DNA of 15,598 nt from Bacillota bacterium (lineage in GTDB: Bacteria > Bacillota > UBA4882 > UBA8346), in the NCBI GenBank assembly GCA_003501335.1, contig DNPQ01000113.1, positions 1 to 15,598 of the forward strand, given 5' to 3'. The notes under the pieces were generated by a model that searched no databases, was not told where the DNA came from, and worked only from the letters and a program-made list of their open reading frames with translations. Each line of letters starts with the position of its first letter. The stretch's first letter is position 1. Positions 1 to 5,648 of the stretch are shown here, piece by piece. The position numbers were made by a program, and so were the translations under genes.

Positions 1-201
1 ATTCAGGAGATTAATGCCAAAGGGACAACGGTGTTGCTGGTTGAGCAGAATGCCAACATGGCCCTGAAAATCGCTAATCGTGGCTATGTGCTGGAAAACG
101 GCCGGATTGCCCTGGCGGGTTCGGCTGCTGAGTTGGCTCAAGATCCGCGTGTTAAGGAAGCCTATTTGGGAAACCGGAAGCCAAAAAATCAGGTTGGTTA
201 A
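1..201 (+). CDS. livF: Branched-chain amino acid ABC transporter ATP-binding protein LivF, C-terminal part
   Basis: The frame is open from base 1 to a TAA at 199-201, so only the last 66 residues are present; Walker A and the signature motif lie upstream of the window. What is visible is the end of a LivF-type ATPase: TTVLLVEQNANMALKIANRG (beta strand after Walker B, then the VEQN stretch of the switch region), then YVLENGRI and the family's usual ending EAYLG followed by a short tail. LivF is one of two cytoplasmic ATPases of the high-affinity Leu/Ile/Val (or related amide/urea) importer. The segment is visibly richer in G+C than the genes that follow, so it probably belongs to the host backbone. 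The substrate cannot be read from this fragment. Confidence 0.85.
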   Translation: MQEINAKGTTVLLVEQNANMALKIANRGYVLENGRIALAGSAAELAQDPRVKEAYLGNRKPKNQVG

Positions 202-601
202 TATTTTAAGGAATGGTGTAGAAAATCACGGCGGGGTAATGGCATAAAAAGGGTGAAAAAGCGAAGATAATACAGTAGTTGATTCAGACCAGCTATGAAA
301 TGTTAAGTAGTTTTTGATTCAATTTATTTAGGGATCACTGAATAAGTCTTAAGATCTTAATTCTTATCCAGGATTAGAATTATTTCATTGACTTCGTTCA
401 ATATCTAAACGGATAGCCTTTCCGGAACTGAAGTATAAACGATGAATCGAAAGGAAGGATGGTTTGAAATTCAGGCCATCCAATAAAGTATTGCAAGTGT
501 GGGTTAAGGATTTGATCACTTTTTAAGGAATCCTTAATTATTCTTAGAAAGTCATGGATGGTATGCCATATAGACTTTCCAATGGATAGGAAAAAGAATC
601 A
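202..601. other. Gene-free stretch between livF and the LacI-family gene
   Basis: No credible coding frame is seen on either strand. It is AT-rich and holds several small symmetric elements: a 12-bp perfect palindrome TTAAGATCTTAA at 349-360, a 6-bp inverted repeat GGATGG/CCATCC at 457-462 and 476-481, and a 7-bp-arm palindrome TTAAGGA-A-TCCTTAA at 523-537. At 331-342 GGGATCACTGAA differs by one base from GGGGTCACTGAA at 15510-15521. No clear T-tracted terminator for livF is visible. Confidence 0.6.
547..579 (-). terminator. Possible terminator hairpin of the LacI-family gene
   Basis: GAAAGTC (547-553) pairs with GACTTTC (573-579), and ATGG/CCAT can pair inside the loop. It lies about 23 bases beyond the stop codon of the minus-strand regulator. 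On the minus strand the hairpin is followed only by TAAGAATAATT, not a strong U tract, so this is a weak candidate. Confidence 0.3.
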
Positions 602-1606
602 CTAAATCTGCCTTGTTGTTCCTCTAACAATTAATTTCGGACTAAAAATAAATTTTTTGGCTTGCTCACTTTTATTATTAATTCTATCGAGTGTCAGCTT
701 GACTACATTATTTGCTATTTCACTATATGATTGTCTTATTGTTGTAAGATTAATGCTAGAAATGGAGGCAATAGGAATATCATCAAATCCTATTACACTC
801 AATTCTTTTGGAATTGACATTTCTTTCTTTTTAAAAGCCTCTATAACACCAATAGCCATGAGATCGTTAGAAGTGAAAACGGCTGTAGGTCTATCATCTC
901 CCATTTCAAGAATGGATAATCCATATTCATAGCCGCCTTGTATGGTTAATTTTCCCGATGAAACATATCTATCATTATATTCAATATTAAAAGCCTTTAA
1001 TGCGTTAACATAACCAGCATGTCTTTCTTTGTGGGTACTGCTATCCAGCGAGCCCGTTAGCATTCCGATTTTAGTATGACCGAGCTCGATTAAATGTCTG
1101 GTAGCAAGATATCCGCCTTGGAAGTTGTCGGTAATCAAAGTGTCCCCTTCAAAAGAGTTTATATACCTATTTAACATCAATACTGGGCAATTCATAGATT
1201 TTATTATCGAGGCAAGACTATCGTTTTCCATAGCTGACATTAAAATAATACTGGCAAATCCGTAGTGTTTTGCTGTTTTAAGATATAGCAATTCTTTCTT
1301 GAGATTATAATCAGTGTTAAAAAGTACAACCATAAATCCATTTTTGCTAAATTCATTCTCTATAATCCATGTTAATTCGGAATAAAAGGGATTTCTTATG
1401 TCTTCTATGATTAAAGCGATAATATTTAATCTTCCAGTTGATAACCCTCTCGCTAAAGAATTTGGTTGATATTTATTTTCATCAATTATTTTTTGAACTT
1501 TAAGTCGAGTATCAATATTTACATTTGGGTTATTCGTTAGGACTCGTGATACCGTCGACTTCGACATACCTGTTTTTTTGGCAATATCTGTAATAGTTAG
1601 TTTCAT
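602..1606 (-). CDS. LacI/GalR-family transcriptional regulator of the sugar-acid cassette
   Basis: A 334-residue protein of normal LacI-family length. Residues 3-24 are the helix-turn-helix (ITDIAKKTGMSKSTVSRVL). Residues 46-57 carry the hinge-helix signature YQPNSLARGLS. The rest is a periplasmic-binding-protein-like sensor domain with the usual landmarks: NPFY, FNTDYN, ITDNFQGGYLATRHLIELGH, AVFTSNDLMAIGV, SVIGFDDIP and the closing LIVRGTT. The ATG at 1604-1606 has an AGGAAG Shine-Dalgarno about 11 bases upstream on the minus strand. It is divergent from the catabolic genes, and the 656-base gap contains several LacI-type operators, including a perfect 32-bp palindrome on the main promoter. 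Repression relieved by a pathway intermediate is inferred. A TAAAACCGG half-site at 1678-1686, close to its own start, hints at autoregulation. Family assignment is secure; the effector is unknown. Confidence 0.93.
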   Translation of the reverse strand: MKLTITDIAKKTGMSKSTVSRVLTNNPNVNIDTRLKVQKIIDENKYQPNSLARGLSTGRLNIIALIIEDIRNPFYSELTWIIENEFSKNGFMVVLFNTDYNLKKELLYLKTAKHYGFASIILMSAMENDSLASIIKSMNCPVLMLNRYINSFEGDTLITDNFQGGYLATRHLIELGHTKIGMLTGSLDSSTHKERHAGYVNALKAFNIEYNDRYVSSGKLTIQGGYEYGLSILEMGDDRPTAVFTSNDLMAIGVIEAFKKKEMSIPKELSVIGFDDIPIASISSINLTTIRQSYSEIANNVVKLTLDRINNKSEQAKKFIFSPKLIVRGTTRQI

Positions 1607-1798
1607 ATATTTTATTTCTTCTTCCTAATTTTAATTTGTTTTATGAAATAAGAAATTCCTCAAAAAGCTTAAAAAAATAAAACCGGATATTCAATCAATT
1701 TGAATCAACTACAAATAAAAACTATGAAGCAGTCGTCGAGAACATCGTTGATGAACCTTGCCATGGGGTTCGTAGTTAGGTTTGCCCGTATAGTTTTA

Positions 1799-1812
1799 TA
1801 AAACCGGTTCTA
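1799..1812. promoter_or_regulatory. LacI-family operator-like site (distal)
   Basis: TAAAACCGGTTCTA is a CG-centred near-palindrome with one mismatched pair (A1801/C1810). It shares the AAC-N2-GTT core with the perfect operator at 2162-2193. It may serve the divergent regulator gene or act as an auxiliary site. Confidence 0.45.
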
Positions 1813-1892
1813 ATAAATGGTTAAACTTTATGGAAAAAACAGATCAGAATTAAACAACCTAAGTTTCACCTCGAAAAGGAGATACGTAAATA

Positions 1893-1908
1893 TTGAAACC
1901 AGTTTTAA
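1893..1908. promoter_or_regulatory. LacI-family operator-like site (distal)
   Basis: TTGAAACCAGTTTTAA has 7-bp arms around a CA centre with a single mismatch (G1895/T1906). Its centre is 26 bp from the next site. It resembles the TGRAACYGGTTYCA pattern shared by the other sites. Confidence 0.45.
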
Positions 1909-1919
1909 TGCAAAAACGC

Positions 1920-1933
1920 TGGAACTGGTTTCA
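1920..1933. promoter_or_regulatory. LacI-family operator-like site (distal, same core as the main operator)
   Basis: TGGAACTGGTTTCA differs from the core of the main operator (TGGAACTGGTTCCA) at one base. The two centres are 251 bp apart, close to 24 helical turns, so DNA looping between them is geometrically reasonable (inference). Confidence 0.5.
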
Positions 1934-2086
1934 AACGCGTTAAAATTTCGTACTACCATGAAAAGTTTAAATGCCCATCTTTTATATAATACAGCAAAGT
2001 TAGATAATGGTCAATAAAGGGTGGTTTCTAATATCTAGGTTGGATTTTTTCCGATGCTTAAAGAATGTTTCCTACTCAGGTAATTA

Positions 2087-2115
2087 GCCTTTCCCCCTAA
2101 ATAAAGGCGGTTTTT
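2087..2115 (+). terminator. Short rho-independent terminator-like hairpin upstream of the operon promoter
   Basis: GCCTTT (2087-2092) pairs perfectly with AAAGGC (2103-2108) across a 10-base loop, followed by GG and TTTTT (2111-2115). It lies 21 bases before the -35 box of the catabolic promoter. It would insulate that promoter from readthrough, or end a short transcript arising in 1607-2086. The 6-bp stem is modest. Confidence 0.4.
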
Positions 2116-2135
2116 GTGAAAAGTTTATTATATTA

Positions 2136-2164
2136 TTGACAAGATATTGTTAAGTTGGTATAAT
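2136..2164 (+). promoter_or_regulatory. Consensus sigma-A promoter of the sugar-acid operon
   Basis: TTGACA at 2136-2141, a 17-base spacer and TATAAT at 2159-2164 match the vegetative consensus at every position. Transcription would start near 2171, leaving a leader of about 92 bases before the isomerase ATG at 2263. The palindromic operator overlaps the -10 box and start site, so a strong promoter held off by a repressor is the natural reading. Confidence 0.85.
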
Positions 2165-2193
2165 AATCATTGGAACTGGTTCCAATGATTATT
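2162..2193. promoter_or_regulatory. Main LacI-family operator, 32-bp perfect palindrome
   Basis: Two 15-base arms (2162-2176 and 2179-2193) are exact reverse complements around a TG centre. The core is TGGAACTGGTTCCA (2171-2184), flanked by AATCAT/ATGATT extensions. It begins inside the -10 box and covers the presumed start site, a classic position for steric repression. The divergent LacI-family protein is the obvious candidate ligand (inference). Confidence 0.8.
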
Positions 2194-2204
2194 TGTATTA
2201 TATG

Positions 2205-2218
2205 TGATACCGTTTTCA
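2205..2218. promoter_or_regulatory. Catabolite-responsive element (cre)-like site in the leader
   Basis: TGATACCGTTTTCA satisfies every fixed or degenerate position of the cre consensus TGWNANCGNTNWCA. It lies about 35-48 bases downstream of the expected transcription start, where CcpA can block elongation in Bacillota. It fits the neighbouring LacI-type operators less well (two mismatched pairs). A weak secondary operator for the local regulator remains possible. Confidence 0.55.
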
Positions 2219-2262
2219 ATAACAGATGAATTAATTTTCAAATAGAGAGTGAGGTATTTCTT

Positions 2263-2736
2263 ATGAGGCTAGTAATTGGAGCGGATTTTGCCGGATACCC
2301 TTTGAAAGAAGTAATTAAGGAGCATTTAATTAAGTCCGGATACGAAGTGGTGGATTTAGGAGCAACTGAAAAAGATACTGATCTGCCTTACTATAAAGTT
2401 GCTACTGCAGTTGCTAAAAAGGTGCAGTCTAAAGAAGTTGATAAAGCGCTTCTTTTTTGTGGAACCGGAGCGGGAATGTGTATTGTAGCTAATAAGTTTA
2501 AAGGTGTATACGCTGTTGCGTGTGAAGGAATTTTTACAGCGCGTCAATGTGGGATAATCAATAATGCAAACATTTTAACTTTAGGCAGCAGGGTTGTTGG
2601 TTCGATGAATGCAATTGAAATGGTTGAGAATTGGTTATCTGTAAAGTTCCTTGAAGGGAAAACTCCTGAAAATCAAAAATTTCTTACTAATGCGTTAGAG
2701 GAAGTCGAAAAAATAGAAACAGGAAATTTTAAATAA
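2263..2736 (+). CDS. RpiB/LacA/LacB-family isomerase, probable DhuI-like unsaturated-uronate isomerase
   Basis: The 157-residue protein has the RpiB/LacAB fold signatures: VIGADFAGYPLK at the N terminus, TDLPYY (39-44), the catalytic-loop CGTGAGM with Cys66, AANKF-like VANKF, and NNANILTLGSRVVG (100-113). Cys66 matches the catalytic base of E. coli RpiB. Two features differ from ribose-5-phosphate isomerases as I recall them: the ring-opening histidine (His99 of E. coli RpiB) is Ile99, and the histidine after the N-terminal Asp is Phe9. The C-terminal arginines that hold phosphate are also not apparent (EGKTPENQKF). That argues for a non-phosphorylated substrate. With the adjacent KduD homologue it recalls streptococcal DhuI, which isomerises 4-deoxy-5-ketouronate (DHU). 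A GAGG ribosome site lies 8 bases before the ATG. First gene after the regulated promoter. Family is secure; the DhuI role is inferred. Confidence 0.85.
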   Translation: MRLVIGADFAGYPLKEVIKEHLIKSGYEVVDLGATEKDTDLPYYKVATAVAKKVQSKEVDKALLFCGTGAGMCIVANKFKGVYAVACEGIFTARQCGIINNANILTLGSRVVGSMNAIEMVENWLSVKFLEGKTPENQKFLTNALEEVEKIETGNFK

Positions 2737-2761
2737 GTCGAGTTAAACATTGCTTATGCTA

Positions 2762-2784
2762 GACTCGCAGCTATGCTGCGAGTC
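2762..2784. other. Strong stem-loop after the isomerase gene
   Basis: GACTCGCAGC (2762-2771) and GCTGCGAGTC (2775-2784) form a perfect 10-bp stem with a TAT loop, 25 bases after the stop codon. No T tract follows (CGGGATGATAG), so it is not a standard rho-independent terminator. It may stabilise or process the upstream mRNA segment, or attenuate transcription in part. Confidence 0.5.
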
Positions 2785-2905
2785 CGGGATGATAGACACC
2801 TCAAAAGTTTAATCGTAGTTGCAGTTCGAGTTTATCTTTAACCGAGCTGAAATTGATAGAGAGATTTGGCTGGACAAAGGATAATCTTAAGTAAGGGAAC
2901 GTTCA

Positions 2906-2935
2906 TTAAGTGAATAGGAACCGGTTTCATAAAAT
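2906..2935 (+). promoter_or_regulatory. Operator-like site with possible weak internal promoter before kduD
   Basis: AGGAACCGGTTTCA (2916-2929) shares the GAAC-N2-GTTTC core with the other operator-like sites. It sits between a poor -35 (TTAAGT, 2906-2911) and a fair -10 (TAAAAT, 2930-2935) 18 bases apart. A second perfect palindrome, AAATGAT-AA-ATCATTT, follows at 2932-2947. In a 264-base gap inside the gene cluster this suggests a second repressible start point; the promoter itself is weak evidence. Confidence 0.4.
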
Positions 2936-3000
2936 GATAAATCATTTGGTATATATGTGCAGGATGGGAAAAGATGTAACGAAGAAGGGAAATAAGTATT

Positions 3001-3765
3001 ATGTACATGGACAAATTTTATTTAAATAAAAAAAAGGCAATTGTTACCGGAGGAAGTATGGGCCTTGGAAGAGGCATTGTCGAAGGCCTTCATGATGCCG
3101 GGGCTGAGATTGCAATTATTGATATTGCAGATGATGTATTCAATGTCGCCAAAGAAATTCAAGGCGATGGTTCAAAAGTTCATGCGCTGAAAGGTAATCT
3201 TGGAAATCGTGAGAGTTTAAGAAAAGCATTTGATGAAGCAGTAAGCAAATTAGGCGGAACGCTTGATGTCTTAGTAAACTGCGCGGGAATACAAAGGCGG
3301 TCTAAGTGCGAAGATTTCCCTATCGAGTATTGGGATGATGTTATTGAAATTAACCTTACTTCCGTTTTTCAACTTTCTCAACTCGCCGGGAGAATAATGC
3401 TTGACAAAGGTAAAGGAAAAATTATTAATATGGCATCGATGTTAAGTTTTTTTGGAGGGTACACGGTGCCTGCATATGCAGCAAGTAAGGGAGCAATAGC
3501 GCAGTTGACAAAAGCGTTATCAAATGAATGGGCTGGAAGAGGTGTAAATGTTAATGCAATTGCGCCTGGATATATGGATACAAGCTTAAATACAGCTTTA
3601 ATAAATGATCAAACGCGGAATGAAGAAATATTATTAAGAATTCCAGCTGGCCGGTGGGGATTACCTGAGGACTTAAAAGGATTAGCAATTTTTCTTGCAT
3701 CGGATGCTTCTAATTATATAAATGGCGCAGTCATACCGGTAGATGGAGGATATTTGGTTAAATAG
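3001..3765 (+). CDS. kduD: 2-dehydro-3-deoxy-D-gluconate 5-dehydrogenase (KduD/DhuD-type SDR)
   Basis: A 254-residue classical short-chain dehydrogenase. The cofactor motif TGGSMGLG is at 16-23, Asp41 ends the second strand (NAD preference is likely), the NCAG motif is at 93-96, and the catalytic Ser146, Tyr159 and Lys163 have normal spacing. KduD-specific stretches are clear: the double arginine after NCAGIQ, INMASMLSFFGG, NVNAIAPGYMDT, RIPAGRWGLPEDL and the ending VDGGYL. KduD interconverts 3-deoxy-2,5-diketogluconate and 2-keto-3-deoxygluconate in the cytoplasm, the step after KduI/DhuI in unsaturated uronate breakdown. AAGGGA at 2985-2990 lies 10 bases before the ATG; ATG 3007 is an alternative start. 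It follows the isomerase and precedes the aldolase and kinase that would consume its product. A related sugar-acid substrate cannot be excluded. Confidence 0.9.
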   Translation: MYMDKFYLNKKKAIVTGGSMGLGRGIVEGLHDAGAEIAIIDIADDVFNVAKEIQGDGSKVHALKGNLGNRESLRKAFDEAVSKLGGTLDVLVNCAGIQRRSKCEDFPIEYWDDVIEINLTSVFQLSQLAGRIMLDKGKGKIINMASMLSFFGGYTVPAYAASKGAIAQLTKALSNEWAGRGVNVNAIAPGYMDTSLNTALINDQTRNEEILLRIPAGRWGLPEDLKGLAIFLASDASNYINGAVIPVDGGYLVK

Positions 3766-3885
3766 AATTTGAGCAGTTCGAAATTTCTGAACATAGCTTC
3801 CGTCTTTAAAAGACTATTGCGAGTACTCATACAACTTATCAAGATGGTTGGTGAGACAAGAATAAATTTTAATGGAGGATTTACG

Positions 3886-4539
3886 ATGACAGATATCAAA
3901 GCTAGCTTGCTTGCAGAAAAAATTATTGCAATAATCCGGGGCATTGGCTCAGACAAAATGAAAGAAACAGTCGGAGCTCTTTTGGAAGGCGGGGTCAAGC
4001 TTTTAGAAGTAACATTTGACCAGCAAGATAAAAATAAAGAATTGGATACTCTAAAATCTCTGGAAATTATTAAAAGAGAATTTGGTGAACGGGTATGTCT
4101 GGGCGTGGGCACCGTTCTTACGACAGAGCAAGTGATGAGTGCTGTTTCTGCAGGCGCTGAATATGTGATTTCGCCAAATACGGATGTCAAAGTCATTCAA
4201 AAGGTAAAAGAATTAGGAAAAATTTCTATACCTGGGGCTTTGACTCCTTCTGAAATGGTGACTGCTTATAATGCTGGTGCAGATATTGTAAAGCTTTTTC
4301 CCGCTGGAGTATTGGGAATCGAGTATATTAAAGCTCTACTGGCGCCACTTAGTCATATACCGGTTGTAGCTGTTGGCGGAATAAGCGTTGAGAATATCGA
4401 CCAATTTATTAACGCTGGCGTAAAAGGTGTTGGCGTTGGGGGCAATCTGGTGAACAAAAAAGCTATCTACTCCGGAGAATATTATAAAATAACCCAAACG
4501 GCACAAGCGTACAAAAAAAAGATAGAAGGGCTGGTATAA
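3886..4539 (+). CDS. eda: 2-keto-3-deoxy-6-phosphogluconate/galactonate aldolase (KDPG/KHG aldolase family)
   Basis: From ATG 3886 the protein has 217 residues, the family's usual length. GGAGG at 3874-3878 is 7 bases upstream; an in-frame open stretch reaches back to 3769 but has no ribosome site and no family homology. Class I aldolase landmarks are present: Glu41 in LLEVTFD, GVGTVLT (73-79), ISPNTD, PGALTPSE (116-123), the Schiff-base Lys136 in VKLFPA, VAVGGIS, and GVGVGGNLV. The enzyme splits KDPG (or KDPGal, or 4-hydroxy-2-oxoglutarate) to pyruvate plus glyceraldehyde-3-phosphate. It completes the pathway with the KduD before it and the kinase after it. Whether its stereochemistry is gluco (Eda) or galacto (DgoA) cannot be read from sequence alone. 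The EVTFDQ form differs slightly from enterobacterial Eda. Confidence 0.9.
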   Translation: MTDIKASLLAEKIIAIIRGIGSDKMKETVGALLEGGVKLLEVTFDQQDKNKELDTLKSLEIIKREFGERVCLGVGTVLTTEQVMSAVSAGAEYVISPNTDVKVIQKVKELGKISIPGALTPSEMVTAYNAGADIVKLFPAGVLGIEYIKALLAPLSHIPVVAVGGISVENIDQFINAGVKGVGVGGNLVNKKAIYSGEYYKITQTAQAYKKKIEGLV

Positions 4540-4551
4540 AATATAACACTT

Positions 4552-4567
4552 TAAAGCTTATGCTTTA
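4552..4567 (+). other. Small hairpin after the aldolase gene
   Basis: TAAAGC (4552-4557) pairs with GCTTTA (4562-4567) across a TTAT loop, 12 bases after the aldolase stop. It has only two GC pairs and is followed by TTGAATTTAC, so at best it is a leaky terminator or mRNA end-stabilising element within the operon. Confidence 0.25.
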
Positions 4568-4602
4568 TTGAATTTACAATAATCTCGCCACATCAATAAT
4601 AT

Positions 4603-4623
4603 GCATGTATGCATGTATACATG
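4603..4623 (+). repeat. Tandem GCATGTAT repeat and palindrome abutting the dgoK ribosome site
   Basis: GCATGTAT occurs twice in tandem (4603-4610 and 4611-4618). The second copy runs into the perfect 12-bp palindrome CATGTATACATG (4612-4623), whose last base is the first G of the GGAGG Shine-Dalgarno (4623-4627). A hairpin here could modulate dgoK translation; this is inference. Confidence 0.4.
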
Positions 4624-4631
4624 GAGGAAAA

Positions 4632-5648
4632 ATGTATAACGTATATTTTGATTCGGGAACATCAAACACAAGAGCGTATTTATTGAATAATTATCAGGTA
4701 ATTGACGAGGTTAAAAGAAACATTGGTTCAAAAGATTCATCAATCGCTGGCAGTAACGAGATTCTTGTACGGGCATTGAAGGAATTGTATGAAGCGTTAC
4801 TTAAGAACAATCATGTTGAAGATAACCAGATTCTTGATATTTATGGATCGGGTATGCTCACCAGTCCTTTTGGAATAACGGAAGTTCCGCATCTTTCTAC
4901 ACCTTTGTCGCTGGAAAAGCTTTGCCAAGGAATCTTTACATATTTTGAACCGAATTTTTTTAAAAGGGATATACATCTTATCAGAGGGGTAAAGAGCATC
5001 GGCGACAACTTTTCTGCAGACCTAGGCAACATTTGTAGTGTTAACAATATGCGCGGCGAGGAAATAGAAATTTTCGGAATGTTATCTGATACTTTTGACC
5101 AACTCAAATTTGGAAGCATAGCTGCTTTTTTTCCCGGATCGCATACGCACATAGCATTTATTAAAAACGTTGAAATTTATGATATATTATCTACTTTTTC
5201 AGGAGAATTATTTTACTCTGTTACAAAAGATACAATTCTCTCAAATTCTGTTGCATGTGATACAGATGAATTTGATAAGGATGGCGTTTTGCTTGGATTT
5301 AAGCATTTGAAAGAGTATGGATTCAACCGGGCGTTATATATGGTTCATACGACGAAGATTTTCAATGCTTGTGACAATTTTAAACGTAAATCCTATCTTG
5401 AAGGGGTTATTACCGGAGGAGTCATCGTTGCATTTGAAAATTTAATGAAAAGCAAACGGAGAGAAATTGATGCAATTTTGATAGGCGGGAATAGCAATAG
5501 CTCCAAGATATATGAAGTGTTGCTGAAAGAATCCCAACCGGAGATAAGGGTTGAAACCATCATTTCATCAGGTAAGCAGAGTTTTGCAGTAAAAGGATTT
5601 GTAGAAATATTGAAAAGGGGGGGCGTTCTATGTCAAAAAAGGTCTTGA
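4632..5648 (+). CDS. dgoK: 2-dehydro-3-deoxygalactonokinase family (DgoK-type) sugar-acid kinase
   Basis: From ATG 4632 (GGAGG at 4623-4627) the protein has 338 residues; an upstream in-frame ATG at 4605 would overlap the ribosome site and is rejected. The N-terminal phosphate loop is YFDSGTSNTRAYLL, and later DgoK landmarks are GSGMLTSPFGITEVPHL, IRGVKSIGDN, FFPGSHTHIAFI, STFSGELFYSV and a C-terminal LIGGNSNSSKIYE. DgoK phosphorylates 2-keto-3-deoxygalactonate at C6. In this operon it takes the place usually held by the PfkB-type KdgK, so it may act on KDG, KDGal or both. It is longer than E. coli DgoK (about 290 residues from memory), the extra length lying in the middle. A run of seven G (5617-5623) lies in its last codons and doubles as the ribosome site of the next gene, which overlaps its 3' end by 19 bases. 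Confidence 0.85.
   Translation: MYNVYFDSGTSNTRAYLLNNYQVIDEVKRNIGSKDSSIAGSNEILVRALKELYEALLKNNHVEDNQILDIYGSGMLTSPFGITEVPHLSTPLSLEKLCQGIFTYFEPNFFKRDIHLIRGVKSIGDNFSADLGNICSVNNMRGEEIEIFGMLSDTFDQLKFGSIAAFFPGSHTHIAFIKNVEIYDILSTFSGELFYSVTKDTILSNSVACDTDEFDKDGVLLGFKHLKEYGFNRALYMVHTTKIFNACDNFKRKSYLEGVITGGVIVAFENLMKSKRREIDAILIGGNSNSSKIYEVLLKESQPEIRVETIISSGKQSFAVKGFVEILKRGGVLCQKRS

Larger units (their letters stand above)
1607..2262. promoter_or_regulatory. Divergent control region between the regulator and the catabolic operon
   Basis: This 656-base gap holds three LacI-type operator-like sites (1799, 1893, 1920), a terminator-like hairpin (2087-2115), a consensus sigma-A promoter (2136-2164), a perfect 32-bp palindromic operator (2162-2193) and a cre-like site (2205-2218). 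A 66-codon open frame at 1817-2017 lacks a Shine-Dalgarno and contains two of the operators; I do not call it a gene. No convincing promoter for the minus-strand regulator was found. Confidence 0.7.

Noticed and set aside
1817..2017. 66-codon plus-strand open frame between the regulator and the operon
   Set aside because: No Shine-Dalgarno, no recognisable family, and two operator-like sites fall inside it; more likely chance openness in AT-rich regulatory DNA.
3769..3885. Upstream in-frame extension of the aldolase
   Set aside because: No ribosome site at its start and no family homology; GGAGG 7 bases before ATG 3886 gives a normal-length protein.
4605..4631. Upstream ATG for dgoK
   Set aside because: It would translate through the tandem repeat and the GGAGG site; ATG 4632 begins directly at the family's phosphate-loop strand.
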